Assembly: GCF_029688865.1 (NCBI RefSeq)
Contig: NZ_JARUKV010000021.1
Coordinates: 24,817 to 88,816 of the forward strand
Reading direction: 5' to 3'
Length of the DNA stretch: 64,000 nucleotides
Source of the DNA: Natronococcus sp. A-GB7
GTDB lineage: Archaea; Halobacteriota; Halobacteria; Halobacteriales; Natrialbaceae
Part shown: one piece after another, positions 36,399 through 46,088 of the stretch
Layout of the letters: every line of letters starts with the position of its first letter
Numbering within the stretch: position 1 is the stretch's first letter
Translations under genes and position numbers: made by a program
The notes under the pieces: model-generated
What the model saw: the letters and a program-made list of their open reading frames with translations, nothing else
Told to the model about the DNA's origin: nothing
Database searches by the model: none

Positions 36399-38155
36399 TC
36401 GTACGTCTCCTCGGCTGCGACCGGAACCTCGGTTCCGTTCGACACCGCGTAGATCGCCCCGTTCTCGCGTTCGAACGCGAGCCCGTCCGCGGTTGCCGAC
36501 TCGTTCTCATCGGGTACCGGAACGGTCGTACTCTCGTCTTCGTCCGGTTCCGCCACCTCGAGCAGGAACTCGCCGTCTTCGGTCGCGACGGTCACGTTTC
36601 GGCCGTCGATCCGCGCGTCGGCGGTCGACTCGTTCGACTCGTGGGCGAGCTGGCGGTCCTCGCCGCCGCCCTCGATCCAGACCTGGTAGACCGTCTCGTT
36701 GCCGACGGGCTCCCAGCCGGTTCGCTCGACGGTGACGCCCTCCCGCCAGCCCGGCCCGCCGACGTACACCGTCTCCTCGCCGCTGAACGCGAGCTGCTGG
36801 CTCGTCACTGCGTCGAGCCAGACCTGGTGGCGGTCGTTCGAGACGATCACCCCGCTGGACTCCATCGAAACGGCCTCCTCGAGGGGACCGACGGCGACGG
36901 GCGAGACGAGCTGGTTCTGGGCGCCCTCCTCGTAGCTGACGGTGTAGCCCTCGATCTCGACGGCGGCGTCGGCGGTCGTCTCCCCGTCGATCACGAGGAG
37001 GTTCGTGGGGACGGCGACGCCGGCCAGCGACGCGGTGACGAGCAGGACGGCAAGAAACGCCGCTCGCCTGTGGTGGCGACGCTCGGTGCTCGCCACTCCG
37101 CCGGCGATGGCGGCGACGCGCTCGAGCCGAGCCCCGGTTCGGTCCGCGCTCTGCCGGGCGAGCTCGACGGCCCTGTCGGTCGCTGTTCGATCCGGTTCGT
37201 CCCGTCGGAGACGAGACGGGAGCAGCGGGGTTGCGGAGCCGGTGACGGCGACCGTGACGACGACCGCGAGGATCGCGACGACGACGACCCCGGGCCCACG
37301 CAGCAGGACGAACGTGTTCTCGCCGCCGAACCAGTAGATCGCCCACAGCGACTTGCCGAACCCGAACAGCAGGACGGCTAGCCAGAGGTGTAGCGGGTTC
37401 GGGCGTCGGTTCCGTCGCTCGAGTACCACCACGCCGAGAACGATTCCGATGAAGAAGCCGAGGCCGTGGCCCTGGATGGCGATCGTCGCCCACGACGGCG
37501 GTCCCGGAGGACTCGCCTCGGCGACGTGGACGCTGATCGGACTCTGTAGGGCTCGCAACACCGTCAGCAGCGCCCCCTGTAATCCGACCGTTCCGATCAG
37601 GGTCGCGATCGGGTAGTGGACGATCGCGAAGCCGGCGAACGCGAAGACGATCCCCGAGAAGCCGATCACCGGGCCGAGCGCGAAGAGGCTGGTCGCCAGC
37701 CCGACCGCGACGACGACGAGCGGGAAGACGACCAGCGCGCGCACTCGAGGGTCGGCCAGCCGCGAGTCCCGTTCGTCGTCTTCGGGGTAGTGCCCCCAGG
37801 CGTACTCGGCGATCGGCGCGACGATCGCGGCCCCGGCCAGATTTCCAAGCAGGTGGCTCGGGCCGGCATGAGAGAACGACGCGGTGAGCATCCCCAGCGG
37901 GGCGAAGTACGACCAGGCGCGGTAGGGGATCGTGACGGGATCGGCGAAGTCGGTGACTCCGTCCTGGACGAACAGGTAGACACAGCACACCCCGACGAGA
38001 ACGACGATCGACCCCCAGGGAACGCCCCAGACGAGCCGAGCCCGTGCGGCCTCGCCCCAGGGCCGTTCCGGACGGTACAGTCGCCTGACGACCGCCACTG
38101 AACCCAGCAGCGTCGCCAGCACGACGAGTCCGAAACCGACCGCGATCGGATCCAT
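36395..38155 (-). CDS. Rhomboid-family intramembrane serine protease with large extracytoplasmic tail
   Basis: A 586-residue membrane protein. The N-terminal 250 residues form a rhomboid core: HLLGNLAG (101-108), catalytic Ser167 in GFSG and catalytic His230 in [10 protein letters not shown]. Further helices follow. After a helix near 367-390 comes a long acidic domain (about 395-586) rich in beta strands and NES/NET N-glycosylation-like sequons, probably outside the cell. The tail is unusual for a rhomboid and may bind substrate. ATG 38155 fits the first helix; an upstream ATG (38239) adds 28 odd residues. Confidence 0.88.
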   Translation of the reverse strand: MDPIAVGFGLVVLATLLGSVAVVRRLYRPERPWGEAARARLVWGVPWGSIVVLVGVCCVYLFVQDGVTDFADPVTIPYRAWSYFAPLGMLTASFSHAGPSHLLGNLAGAAIVAPIAEYAWGHYPEDDERDSRLADPRVRALVVFPLVVVAVGLATSLFALGPVIGFSGIVFAFAGFAIVHYPIATLIGTVGLQGALLTVLRALQSPISVHVAEASPPGPPSWATIAIQGHGLGFFIGIVLGVVVLERRNRRPNPLHLWLAVLLFGFGKSLWAIYWFGGENTFVLLRGPGVVVVAILAVVVTVAVTGSATPLLPSRLRRDEPDRTATDRAVELARQSADRTGARLERVAAIAGGVASTERRHHRRAAFLAVLLVTASLAGVAVPTNLLVIDGETTADAAVEIEGYTVSYEEGAQNQLVSPVAVGPLEEAVSMESSGVIVSNDRHQVWLDAVTSQQLAFSGEETVYVGGPGWREGVTVERTGWEPVGNETVYQVWIEGGGEDRQLAHESNESTADARIDGRNVTVATEDGEFLLEVAEPDEDESTTVPVPDENESATADGLAFERENGAIYAVSNGTEVPVAAEETYD

Positions 38156-38247
38156 ACCCTGTGGTTCGACCGAACCCGTATAGGAATTGCTGCCGCGCAG
38201 GGGTCGAAAAGGAAAGGTACAAGCGGCCGACGACCCCACGAACGGGT

Positions 38248-38532
38248 ATGGAACTGCGGGTCACCGAGAGCAGCGAGAACGAACTCTCGATCGAGATCGC
38301 CGGCGAGGACCACACGTTCATGAACGTGCTGAAGGGGACGCTTCTCGAGCGCGAGGACATCAGCGCGGCGACCTACGACGTCAACCCCGAGCAGTCGGGT
38401 GGCCAGACCGAGCCGATCCTGACCATCAAGACCGAGGGCGGCGTCGACCCCCTCGAGGCGCTCGAGGCGAGCGCGGTCGACGTCCGCGAGAAGACGACGG
38501 CGTTTCGCGACGCGTTCGAGTCGGCCGCGTAG
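38248..38532 (+). CDS. rpoL: DNA-directed RNA polymerase subunit L (Rpo11)
   Basis: A 94-residue small core subunit of archaeal RNA polymerase, the homologue of eukaryotic RPB11. It dimerises with Rpo3 to form the assembly platform. The family motif [20 protein letters not shown] is clear, followed by the [14 protein letters not shown] helix. ATG 38248 matches the family start. It is divergent from the rhomboid gene across a 92-bp spacer. Confidence 0.95.
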   Translation: MELRVTESSENELSIEIAGEDHTFMNVLKGTLLEREDISAATYDVNPEQSGGQTEPILTIKTEGGVDPLEALEASAVDVREKTTAFRDAFESAA

Positions 38533-38651
38533 ACCGACTTTCGACTGCTCTCCTTGTCGTTTTGTGGATAGTGCTGTCTGCTCGAGCCGCCCGCCGTTTC
38601 GGGGACACCCGTAGAACGATCGCGGTCACATCCTCACTACGACAGACCGTG

Positions 38652-39479
38652 TCAGCAGGCGGCGTAGACGACGTGGATCGTCCCGTCGACGACGTGAACG
38701 TCGAGCCCCTCGCTCGGCGGTCCGGCCAGGATCGCGTCACCGTCGTCGGTGCCCGCCAGCGCGGCCGCGACGTCGTCGGCGAGTGCGGCCTCGTCGTCGT
38801 AGTCGTCGATCGACGACTCCAGTGCGAACTGGACGCCGACGAACTCCGCCTCGCAGTCGACCCCGAACTCCCCGGGATCGGCGGGGTTCGGATCCGCGTC
38901 GCCGTACTCGCTCGCGACGAACGCCCGATTCTGGTACTCCGCGAACGCCGCGAGGTCGTCGTCGTACGAGCTCGAGCCGTCGGTTCGTTCGGCCTCGAGT
39001 CGCTCGTGGACCGCGAGTTCGGTTTCCTCGAGGTCGATTCCGGCTGCCGCAGTACCCTCGCCGGGTGCGTCGGGCGGCGACGGCGAGCCGAGTCCCGGCA
39101 GCACCGACGGCGAGATGATCCCCGTCGCGAACAGCAGGACGACGACGCCGATCACGGCGAACACCGGCAGGTAGGGTTTCGCCACGTCGAGCCAGCCCGG
39201 CACCTCGAGGTCCCGATCGACGTCGTCGTAGCGCTGCTCGACCTTCTCGAGGTCGTGACCGTTACAGCGCGAACACGGCGGGTTGTTCTTGACGTGGTCC
39301 CGACCGCAGTTCCGACAGCGCCAGACGTAGGTCGTTCCGGTGTCGACCGTCTCGGTTTGTGGCGACTCCTCCTCGCCCTCTCGGACGACCGCCTTCTCGA
39401 AGCTGTTGTGTCCGCACTCGCGACACGGGGGGTCGTTCTCGTCGTGTGGTTCCCCACACCAGGTACACCGCCACTTCAC
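38652..39479 (-). CDS. Membrane protein with two zinc ribbons and a degenerate CAP-like domain
   Basis: A 275-residue protein read from GTG 39479. Two zinc ribbons (CTWCGEPHDENDPPCREC; CRNCGRDHVKNNPPCSRC) lie in the first 80 residues, then one membrane helix (about 105-128). An extracytoplasmic domain follows (about 150-275). Its pattern VHERLEAERTDGSSSYDDDL...YQNRAFVASEYGD...VVDGTIHVVYAAC resembles CAP/SCP proteins, but the conserved CAP histidines are missing. The start fits the first ribbon; the upstream extension is basic. The fold assignment is my inference and the function is unknown. Confidence 0.75.
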   Translation of the reverse strand: MKWRCTWCGEPHDENDPPCRECGHNSFEKAVVREGEEESPQTETVDTGTTYVWRCRNCGRDHVKNNPPCSRCNGHDLEKVEQRYDDVDRDLEVPGWLDVAKPYLPVFAVIGVVVLLFATGIISPSVLPGLGSPSPPDAPGEGTAAAGIDLEETELAVHERLEAERTDGSSSYDDDLAAFAEYQNRAFVASEYGDADPNPADPGEFGVDCEAEFVGVQFALESSIDDYDDEAALADDVAAALAGTDDGDAILAGPPSEGLDVHVVDGTIHVVYAAC

Positions 39480-39607
39480 TGGTAGAAGGGCACGACCGCG
39501 ACGAGATAAGCGTACTGGATCGCGGGGTCTTCCCCCGGGACGGTCATCCCACCGGTGTGCCCACAACGCGGGAACAGCCTTTCGGCGCCCGCCGCCGTTC
39601 TCGGCGT

Positions 39608-40030
39608 ATGCAACCGACAGAACGGGCGTTCCTCGAGCGCGCCCGCGTCGGACGGCTGGCGACGGTCGACGACGAGGGCCGACCTCACGTCGTCCCGATC
39701 TGTTACGCCCTCCCCGACGGGTCGCGACTCGTCTCCGCGGTCGACGAGAAGCCGAAGTCGACCCGAGAGCTCCGTCGCGTTCGAAACGTCAGATCGAACC
39801 CGCGGGTCGCGGTGGTCGTCGACCGCTACGTCGAGGACTGGACGCGGCTCGCGTGGGTACAGCTCCGCGGTCGGGCACGCGTCCTCGAGTCGGACGCGGC
39901 GGGCCACGACGCTGCCGTTTCCGCACTCGAGAGGAAGTACGAACAGTACGCCGACCACGACCTCGACTCGCGGCCGGTCCTCGAGATCGAGATCGGGTCG
40001 ACGGTCTCGTGGGGGAGCCTCGAGGAGTAA
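39608..40030 (+). CDS. PPOX-class F420-dependent oxidoreductase (TIGR03668-like)
   Basis: A 140-residue split-barrel flavin/F420-binding protein (pyridoxamine-5'-phosphate-oxidase-like fold). The N-terminal ERAFLERARVGRLATVDDEG and PHVVPICYAL are diagnostic, as is the central KPKSTRELRRVRNVRSNPRV and the WV.LRGRARVL strand. Members use deazaflavin F420 or flavin; haloarchaea make F420. The substrate is unknown. ATG 39608 matches the family start. It is convergent with hisF, separated by only 7 bp. Confidence 0.88.
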   Translation: MQPTERAFLERARVGRLATVDDEGRPHVVPICYALPDGSRLVSAVDEKPKSTRELRRVRNVRSNPRVAVVVDRYVEDWTRLAWVQLRGRARVLESDAAGHDAAVSALERKYEQYADHDLDSRPVLEIEIGSTVSWGSLEE

Positions 40031-40037
40031 CCGGGAG

Positions 40038-40856
40038 CTATTCGAGTCGAACGGGGACGCCGCGCTCGTCCAGATACGCCTTCGTGTCCTCGATCGAGTA
40101 CTCGTCGAAGTGGAAGATCGAGGCCGCCAGCCCCGCGTCGGCGTCGGCCTCGGTGAACACCTCGTACATGTCCTCGGGGCCGCCACAGCCCGAAGAGGCG
40201 ATGACGGGGGTGTCGACGGTGTCGCAGACGGCCTTCGTCAGCGGCAGGTCGTAACCGTCCTTGGTGCCGTCCTTGTCGATCGAGTTGACGAACAGCTCGC
40301 CGGCGCCACGCTCTTCGGCCTCCGCCGCCCACTCGAGGACGTCGATCCCGGTCCCCTCGCGGCCCCCCTTCTTCGTACACTCGAACCAGCAGGACTCGCC
40401 GTCGACCTCGACGTAGTGCTCACCGTCCTCGTCGAACCGACGGCGGGCGTCGACGCTGATGACGATACACTGGCTGCCGAAGGCGCGGGCGCCCTCGGTG
40501 ATGAGCTCCGGTCGCTCCAGAGCGCCGGTGGTGATCGAGACCTTGTCCGCTCCAGCGCGCAGCGTCTCCTTGATGTCGTCGGTTGTGCGGATCCCCCCAC
40601 CCACGGTCAGTGGAATAAAGACCTCGTCGGCGACGTCGCGAACGACGTCGAGCATCGTTTCGCGACCCTCCGCCGACGCCGTAATGTCCAGAAAGACGAA
40701 CTCGTCGGCGCCGGACTCGTTGTACGCCTTGGCCATCTCGACGGGGTCGCCGGTGTACTCGAGGTCCTCGAAGTGGACGCCGGTGTACACCGCCGGGTTC
40801 CCGTCCTCGTCGAGGTCGACGTCGATACACGGGATGACGCGTTTCGTCAGAGTCAT
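40038..40856 (-). CDS. hisF: Imidazole glycerol phosphate synthase cyclase subunit
   Basis: A 272-residue (beta/alpha)8 barrel that, with HisH, converts PRFAR and glutamine-derived ammonia to IGP and AICAR in histidine synthesis. The N-terminal TKRVIPCIDVDLD contains catalytic Asp12, and the second catalytic Asp is in ISVDARR. Phosphate-binding loops VGGGIR and SSGCGGPEDM are intact. ATG 40856 was chosen from the family N-terminus; a TATA-like ctttactac lies about 28 nt upstream. Confidence 0.96.
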   Translation of the reverse strand: MTLTKRVIPCIDVDLDEDGNPAVYTGVHFEDLEYTGDPVEMAKAYNESGADEFVFLDITASAEGRETMLDVVRDVADEVFIPLTVGGGIRTTDDIKETLRAGADKVSITTGALERPELITEGARAFGSQCIVISVDARRRFDEDGEHYVEVDGESCWFECTKKGGREGTGIDVLEWAAEAEERGAGELFVNSIDKDGTKDGYDLPLTKAVCDTVDTPVIASSGCGGPEDMYEVFTEADADAGLAASIFHFDEYSIEDTKAYLDERGVPVRLE

Positions 40857-40985
40857 TCGTTGCGCGAGGGTTGGCGCCCCGGGTAGTAAAGCCGTCTGGA
40901 TCGGGCAGTCGCCGCTCCTCGTAGTCGTCGCTCCCCGTCGACGCGTGTAGGTGTCTTTAAGAAGCCGACTCGAGTAGACGCGGGT

Positions 40986-41174
40986 ATGGCAGACGATAGC
41001 GAGACAGATCCGGCGGTCGATCACGACTCGGGAGCCGACGTCGGCCACGACCTCGAGGCCGAGCGAACCACCGCACCGATGGGCGACTACACCGCACGCG
41101 ACGTCGGCATTGGCTTCGTCGTCGTGTTGATCGGGCTGCTGGTTACGTTCGGGATTCCCCTGCTCGCGATCTAG
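40986..41174 (+). CDS. Small single-helix membrane protein
   Basis: A 62-residue protein with an acidic N-terminal half (ADDSETDPAVDHDSG...) and one C-terminal membrane helix (VGIGFVVVLIGLLVTFGIPL). A TATA-like tctttaagaag lies about 30 nt upstream, which supports expression. It overlaps the convergent RHH-type gene by 4 bp. I recall similar haloarchaeal proteins of unknown function (DUF7550-like). No role is assigned. Confidence 0.7.
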   Translation: MADDSETDPAVDHDSGADVGHDLEAERTTAPMGDYTARDVGIGFVVVLIGLLVTFGIPLLAI

Positions 41175-41395
41175 AAGACGTACTCGTCGTCGTGGCCCAT
41201 CATCCCGTCGTCCTCGAGGCCGCCGCCCATTCCCTCGTCCTCGTCTTCCATCGGGCCGCTCGTCTTGTACGCCTTGATTCCCGTCGACAGGAGGTCCTCG
41301 ATCGCTTCCTCTCGGTTGACGAACTCTCCCCGCTCGACCATCTGTGCGATCTGCATCTCGAGATGTTCGGGGATGGTGATCTCTACTTTCGGCAT
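41171..41395 (-). CDS. Ribbon-helix-helix (CopG-like) small regulator
   Basis: A 74-residue protein. The N-terminal MPKVEITIPEHLEMQIAQMV, then a turn and helix NREEAIEDLLSTGIKAY, is a typical RHH/CopG fold: a beta strand that inserts in the major groove, plus two helices. The tail is Asp/Glu/Gly/Met-rich. It may bind DNA as a dimer; its target is unknown. It sits tail-to-tail with the small membrane gene. Confidence 0.82.
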   Translation of the reverse strand: MPKVEITIPEHLEMQIAQMVERGEFVNREEAIEDLLSTGIKAYKTSGPMEDEDEGMGGGLEDDGMMGHDDEYVF

Positions 41396-41564
41396 CTGAT
41401 TCGGCTTTCGGCGAGGGGGTATTTAGCTCTGGCGGGGAATCTACGCCGACGTGAAAGAAAAGATCTCTCGGGTGCAACTATTGTTTCCGGTCCCGTGACG
41501 CCGAGAGGGGGTTCGTAGCGCCGGCTATCGGTTCGGCCGACGAACCGCCCACAGCGGTGGCGGG

Positions 41565-41864
41565 TTACTTGTTTCCCATCATCGAGTCGATAGCGCTCTT
41601 GAGCGTCGTCCCGGGCTGGGTGATCGACTCGAGCTGTCGGCGCATCTTCCGCTGGTTGAAGTAACTCGCGAACGCGAGGATCGTCGGCGGCCAGAGACCG
41701 ACGAAGATCCCTCGCTCGTGGTCGCCGCGAACGAAGTAGTAGTACAGCGAGAGGCCGACCGATGCGAGGGAGGCCATGAACGCGGGACCCATCGCCTCTT
41801 GCCCGACTGCCTCGACCGACTGTTCGGACATCTCCCGTTCCGTCGTCTGTTGTTTGCTCTCCAT
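41565..41864 (-). CDS. Small haloarchaeal membrane protein
   Basis: A 99-residue protein with an acidic N-terminus and two hydrophobic segments (FMASLASVGLSLYYYFV, GIFVGLWPPTILAFASYF) joined by a short charged loop (RGDHERG). A basic C-terminal helix (NQRKMRRQLESI) ends MMGNK. No family is recognised. It is a real gene on codon and charge pattern; its function is unknown. Confidence 0.65.
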   Translation of the reverse strand: MESKQQTTEREMSEQSVEAVGQEAMGPAFMASLASVGLSLYYYFVRGDHERGIFVGLWPPTILAFASYFNQRKMRRQLESITQPGTTLKSAIDSMMGNK

Positions 41865-42055
41865 ACGGGAGCGTGGTCCACGAGACTACACTAAGGGGTA
41901 GCGAGGGTTTCGCGACGCAGTTCCGGATTACCGGACCGTTTCGACCGTTCCGCTCCGTTTCGTCGACTCCACGGTCGGGTGAATCGACGATTTCGCGCGG
42001 CCGTCCGGTCTCCGGCAACGTCAGACCTACGTGAACGGGCGCCCTGGATTCGCGT

Positions 42056-42655
42056 ATGAGCGACGTAACCGACGTCACGGATCTCTATCTCGAGTTCGGC
42101 GACGAGCGCCTCCCGCCGGGCCAGCGCGAGACGACGGCGTTTCCGGTGCTCTCGAAGAGCGGGACGCCGAAGTTCGACCCCGATACGTGGGAGTTCACCG
42201 TCACGGGGGCCGTCGAGGACGAGCTCTCCCTCTCCTGGGCGGAGTTCCGGGAGCTACCGGCCGTGACCCAGCGCCAGGACTTTCATTGCGTCACCGGCTG
42301 GAGCAAGTTCGACTGCGAGTTCACGGGCGTCCCCTTCACCGAGCTTGCCGAACGCGCCGGCGTGCAAGACGACGCCGTCCACGTCATGTTCTCGGCGCTG
42401 GACGACTACACGACCGACCTCCCGCTCGAGGACTGTCTGCGCGAGGAGGTGTTGCTGACCTGGGCGTACGACGGCGAGGAGCTGCCGGCCGACCACGGCG
42501 GTCCGCTGCGGGTCGTCACGCCCCACAGGTACGCCTACAAGGGTGCCAAGTGGGTCGACGGGATCGAGTTCCTCACCGACCCCGAGCCGGGCTACTGGGA
42601 GCGACGCGGCTACTCCGAGACGGCCGATCCCTGGAACGAGGAGCGGTACAGCTAG
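42056..42655 (+). CDS. Soluble sulfite-oxidase-like molybdopterin oxidoreductase
   Basis: A 199-residue Moco-binding domain of the sulfite oxidase/YedY-like (SUOX) fold. The Mo-coordinating cysteine is Cys78 (DFHCVTGWS). Supporting motifs are FTVTGAVEDELSLSW and ADHGGPLRVVTPHRYAYKGAKWV. It lacks a signal peptide and the C-terminal dimerisation domain, so it is a single-domain cytosolic form. The electron partner and substrate are unknown. It lies just before menF. Confidence 0.88.
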   Translation: MSDVTDVTDLYLEFGDERLPPGQRETTAFPVLSKSGTPKFDPDTWEFTVTGAVEDELSLSWAEFRELPAVTQRQDFHCVTGWSKFDCEFTGVPFTELAERAGVQDDAVHVMFSALDDYTTDLPLEDCLREEVLLTWAYDGEELPADHGGPLRVVTPHRYAYKGAKWVDGIEFLTDPEPGYWERRGYSETADPWNEERYS

Positions 42656-42710
42656 GTTCTCTTTCGGTGAATAGTTAGGCTGAAGGCGGGCCAGTCCTGA
42701 CGTTCCGTCG

Positions 42711-44048
42711 ATGGACAGAACGTTGGACGGGCGACAATCAGCCGTCGACTCGCGGCCCGACAGCGCCGGGATGACGAGCCGGAGCCGCGACCTCGAGGAC
42801 GTCTCCTTCGGCGCGGTCGTCGAGGCCGACGACGCCTATCGGGTGCAGTGGGCGACCCCCGACGGGCTCGAGGTCGTCGGTCGCGGGGTCGCCGCTCGCA
42901 TTCGGGCGCGGGGGCCGGAGCGGTTCGACGAGATCCGAGCGCAAGCCGAATCGACGTTCGACGGCCTGGATCACCGGGGGCCCGCGGTCGCTCGTCCGCG
43001 CGCGTTCGGCGGGTTCTCGTTTCACGATGGCCACGAGTCCGGCGGCCTCTGGCGCGGATTCGAGGCGGCCTCGTTTGTCGTCCCCGAGGTGCTCGTCACC
43101 CGCAGCGACGACGGCACCTGGCTCACCGCGGTCGGCGACGACCCCGAGGAGGCGACGCGTCGCCTCGAGGCGTGGCACGACCGCCTGCTCGAGCTGCCGG
43201 CGATGCGCCCCAGCGGGTCGGGGCCGGGCGTCGCCGAGACGCGACGGACGACCCCGATCGAGTCCTGGCGGGCCCAGGTCGAGGCCGCGCTCGAACGGAT
43301 CGACGCCGGCGAGCTCACGAAGGTCGTCCTCGCACAGGCGCTGTCGGTCGACCTCGAGGGACCGATCGACGTCCCCGCGACCGTCGAGCGGCTACGCCGA
43401 CGCTACCCGAACTGCTACCGGTTTCTCGTCGGCGACGGGACCGGCGGCACGTTCTTCGGCGCCCCGCCCGAGCGGCTGGTGTCGAAACGCGGTAACCGGG
43501 TCGAAACGGAAGCGCTGGCCGGTTCGGTCCCCCGCGGCGAGACTCCCGAGGAGGACGACGAGCACGTCGAGCGGATGCTCGACAGCGAGAAGTTCCGCCG
43601 CGAGCACGGGCTCGTCGTCGAGGCGATCCGGGACCAGCTCGCCCCGCTCGCGAGCGAACTCACGGTCGACGACCGGCGGATCCGCCGGCTGGCGACGATC
43701 CAGCACCTGCAGACGCCGATCGAGGCGACCCTCGAGGCCGATCGACACGTCCTCGAGCTCGTCGAGGCGCTCCACCCCACGCCGGCGGTCGGCGGCGTGC
43801 CGCCGGGGACGGCCCTCGAGACGATCCGCGAGACCGAGTCGTTCGACCGGGGCTGGTACGCGGCCCCGATCGGCTGGTTCGACGCCGCCGGCGACGGCGA
43901 GTTCGCGGTCGGCCTTCGCTCGGGGCTCGCGACCGACGAGACCGTGACGCTGTTTGCGGGTAACGGGATCGTCGCCGACAGCGACCCCGAGGAGGAGTGG
44001 GAGGAAGTCCAGCTGAAGTTGCGCCCGATCCTCGACGAGCTCCGATGA
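42711..44048 (+). CDS. menF: Isochorismate synthase
   Basis: A 445-residue chorismate-utilising enzyme that makes isochorismate, the first committed step of menaquinone synthesis. The C-terminal domain carries ELTKVVLAQAL, GTFFGAPPERLVS, LAGSVPRGET and LHPTPAVGGVPP, plus the Mg-binding GNGIVADSDPEEEWEE. The N-terminal 160 residues are poorly conserved, as usual. ATG 42711 has a TATA-like tract about 35 nt upstream; ATG 42771 is a possible later start. It overlaps menD by ATGA, so the two are translationally coupled. Confidence 0.94.
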   Translation: MDRTLDGRQSAVDSRPDSAGMTSRSRDLEDVSFGAVVEADDAYRVQWATPDGLEVVGRGVAARIRARGPERFDEIRAQAESTFDGLDHRGPAVARPRAFGGFSFHDGHESGGLWRGFEAASFVVPEVLVTRSDDGTWLTAVGDDPEEATRRLEAWHDRLLELPAMRPSGSGPGVAETRRTTPIESWRAQVEAALERIDAGELTKVVLAQALSVDLEGPIDVPATVERLRRRYPNCYRFLVGDGTGGTFFGAPPERLVSKRGNRVETEALAGSVPRGETPEEDDEHVERMLDSEKFRREHGLVVEAIRDQLAPLASELTVDDRRIRRLATIQHLQTPIEATLEADRHVLELVEALHPTPAVGGVPPGTALETIRETESFDRGWYAAPIGWFDAAGDGEFAVGLRSGLATDETVTLFAGNGIVADSDPEEEWEEVQLKLRPILDELR

Positions 44049-45850
44049 GCGCGCCCAACCGCGCGACCCTGTGGGGTCGCACGCTCGTCGACGAGCTCGT
44101 GAAGGGCGGGCTCGAGGCGGTCTGTATCTCGCCGGGAAGCCGATCGACTCCTCTGACGGTCGCGTTCGCGAACCACCCCGGTATCGAGGTCTTCTCGCAC
44201 CTGGACGAACGGTCGGGAGCCTACTTCGCGCTCGGCCGCGCCCGACGCACGGGCGAGCCGACGGCACTGGTCTGTACCTCCGGGACCGCGGCTGCCAACT
44301 TCCATCCTGCGGTCATCGAGGCCGACCAGGCCAGGGTCCCGCTGCTCGTGCTGACCGCCGATCGCCCCCACGAGCTGCGCGACAGCGGCGCCAACCAGAC
44401 GATCGACCAGGTCAAGCTGTACGGCGACGCCGTCCGCTGGTACGCCGAGCTCCCCGACCCCGAGCCCGACGAGCGGAAGGTCCGGAGTCTGCGGACGACC
44501 GCTGCCCGCGCGCTCGCCGAGACGGGCGCCACGCCCGCGGGCCCCGTCCACCTCAACTGCCCGTTCCGGAAACCCCTCGAGCCGACTAAGACCGACGCGG
44601 TTCCCGACTCGTTCGCCGACACCCTCGCCGGACGAGGACGGGAGAGCGCGTTCGTCGAGGCCCACACCGGGCGACCGACCCTCGAGGACTCGAGCGACGC
44701 GGTCGCCGACCTCGCGGACGCGCTCGCGGCGGCCGACCGGCCACTGATCGTGGCGGGACCCGCCGATCCAGTCGACCTCGCGACCCTCGAGCCCGCGACC
44801 GTCCTCGCGGTCGCCGAGCGCGTCGGCGCCCCGGTGCTGGCCGACCCCCTCTCGGGGCTGCGGTTCGGCGAGAGAGTCGCCGACGGACCGGTCTACGGCG
44901 GCTACGACGCCTACGCCGACGTCCTTCCGGAGCCCGACGTCGTCGTCCGGTTCGGCGCCTCGCCGACCTCGAAACCGCTCCGGCAAGCCCTCGCGGCGGC
45001 CGACGCCGACGGGTACCTGCTCGACCCCGCCGGGGAGTGGCGCGAGGCCACATTTACCGCGACCGACCTGCTCGCCGCGACGCCGGAGTCGGTCCTCGAG
45101 GGCGTCCGCGAGCGCCTCGAGGAGTTCGGCGAGGACGTCTCCGTCGGTGCCGACGACGAGTGGCTCGAGCGTTTCGAGCGGGCCGAACGCGCCCACGGGG
45201 TGGTTCTCGAGGACGCGCTCGAGGCCGAGGCGCTCGAGCGCGACCCCTTCGAGGGGGCCGTTCTCGCGACCGCGTTCGCCGAGGCGCCCGATCCCGCGAC
45301 AGTCGTCGTCGCCAACAGCATGCCGATCCGGGACGCCGACCGATTCGCCCGGCCTCGAGCGGCCGACCTCACCGTCCTCGGGAACCGCGGCGCCAGCGGG
45401 ATCGACGGCACCACGAGCACGGCCCTCGGCGCCGGCAGCGCGACCGACGACCCGCTCGTGCTCGTCACCGGTGACCTCTCCTTCTATCACGACTCGAACG
45501 GACTGCTGGCCGTCGACCGCTGTGGCGTCGACGCGACGATCGTCCTGCTGGACAACGACGGCGGCGGGATCTTCCACAAGCTGCCGATCACCGACTTCGA
45601 GCCGCCGTTCACCGAGCAGTTCGAGACGCCCCACGGCCTCGAGTTCGATCCCCTCGCGGAGCTGTACGACCTCGAGTTCGAGCGCGTCGAACCCGCGGAC
45701 TTCGCGACGGCGTACCGACGGTCGCTCGAACGCGAGGGGACGCAGGTGCTTGCCGTCGCGTTCGATTCCGAAGCGAACCACCGTCGGCGGGACGACCTCT
45801 CGACACGGGTCGAAGCCGCGGCCGCTGACGCGTTCGACCGCGATCCGTAA
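44045..45850 (+). CDS. menD: SEPHCHC synthase
   Basis: A 601-residue thiamine-diphosphate enzyme that joins isochorismate and 2-oxoglutarate to form SEPHCHC. The N-terminal VCISPGSRSTPLTVAF and LVCTSGTAAANFHPAV motifs are typical MenD. The C-terminal ThDP/Mg site reads VTGDLSFYHDSNGL through LLDNDGGGIFHKLP. The start at 44045 lies in the menF stop. After menD the men order is interrupted by 5.8 kb before menB. Confidence 0.96.
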   Translation: MSAPNRATLWGRTLVDELVKGGLEAVCISPGSRSTPLTVAFANHPGIEVFSHLDERSGAYFALGRARRTGEPTALVCTSGTAAANFHPAVIEADQARVPLLVLTADRPHELRDSGANQTIDQVKLYGDAVRWYAELPDPEPDERKVRSLRTTAARALAETGATPAGPVHLNCPFRKPLEPTKTDAVPDSFADTLAGRGRESAFVEAHTGRPTLEDSSDAVADLADALAAADRPLIVAGPADPVDLATLEPATVLAVAERVGAPVLADPLSGLRFGERVADGPVYGGYDAYADVLPEPDVVVRFGASPTSKPLRQALAAADADGYLLDPAGEWREATFTATDLLAATPESVLEGVRERLEEFGEDVSVGADDEWLERFERAERAHGVVLEDALEAEALERDPFEGAVLATAFAEAPDPATVVVANSMPIRDADRFARPRAADLTVLGNRGASGIDGTTSTALGAGSATDDPLVLVTGDLSFYHDSNGLLAVDRCGVDATIVLLDNDGGGIFHKLPITDFEPPFTEQFETPHGLEFDPLAELYDLEFERVEPADFATAYRRSLEREGTQVLAVAFDSEANHRRRDDLSTRVEAAAADAFDRDP

Positions 45851-46088
45851 CGCGGAACAGGGAGACGAACCCGCTCGAGGGACGACGGACACACCGCATT
45901 TCGGTATACGGAACCCGGTTGCGGTTGCGACCAGAGGGGGTTCGCGGCAACCGACGACTCCGATCCTCCAGTCGAGAACGTGGACCGTTTCGAGCACGGA
46001 ACGAGCCGATCTGTGAGCGGATCGAGTACAAACGGGTGTCCGCTAGACACTCAGTAGTAGTCGGCGACCCAAAGACGGGACGAATAGC

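Noticed and set aside
43415..45997. 860-codon minus-strand open frame
   Set aside because: It lies antisense to menF and menD, whose motifs are unambiguous; composition is Arg/Val-rich shadow coding.
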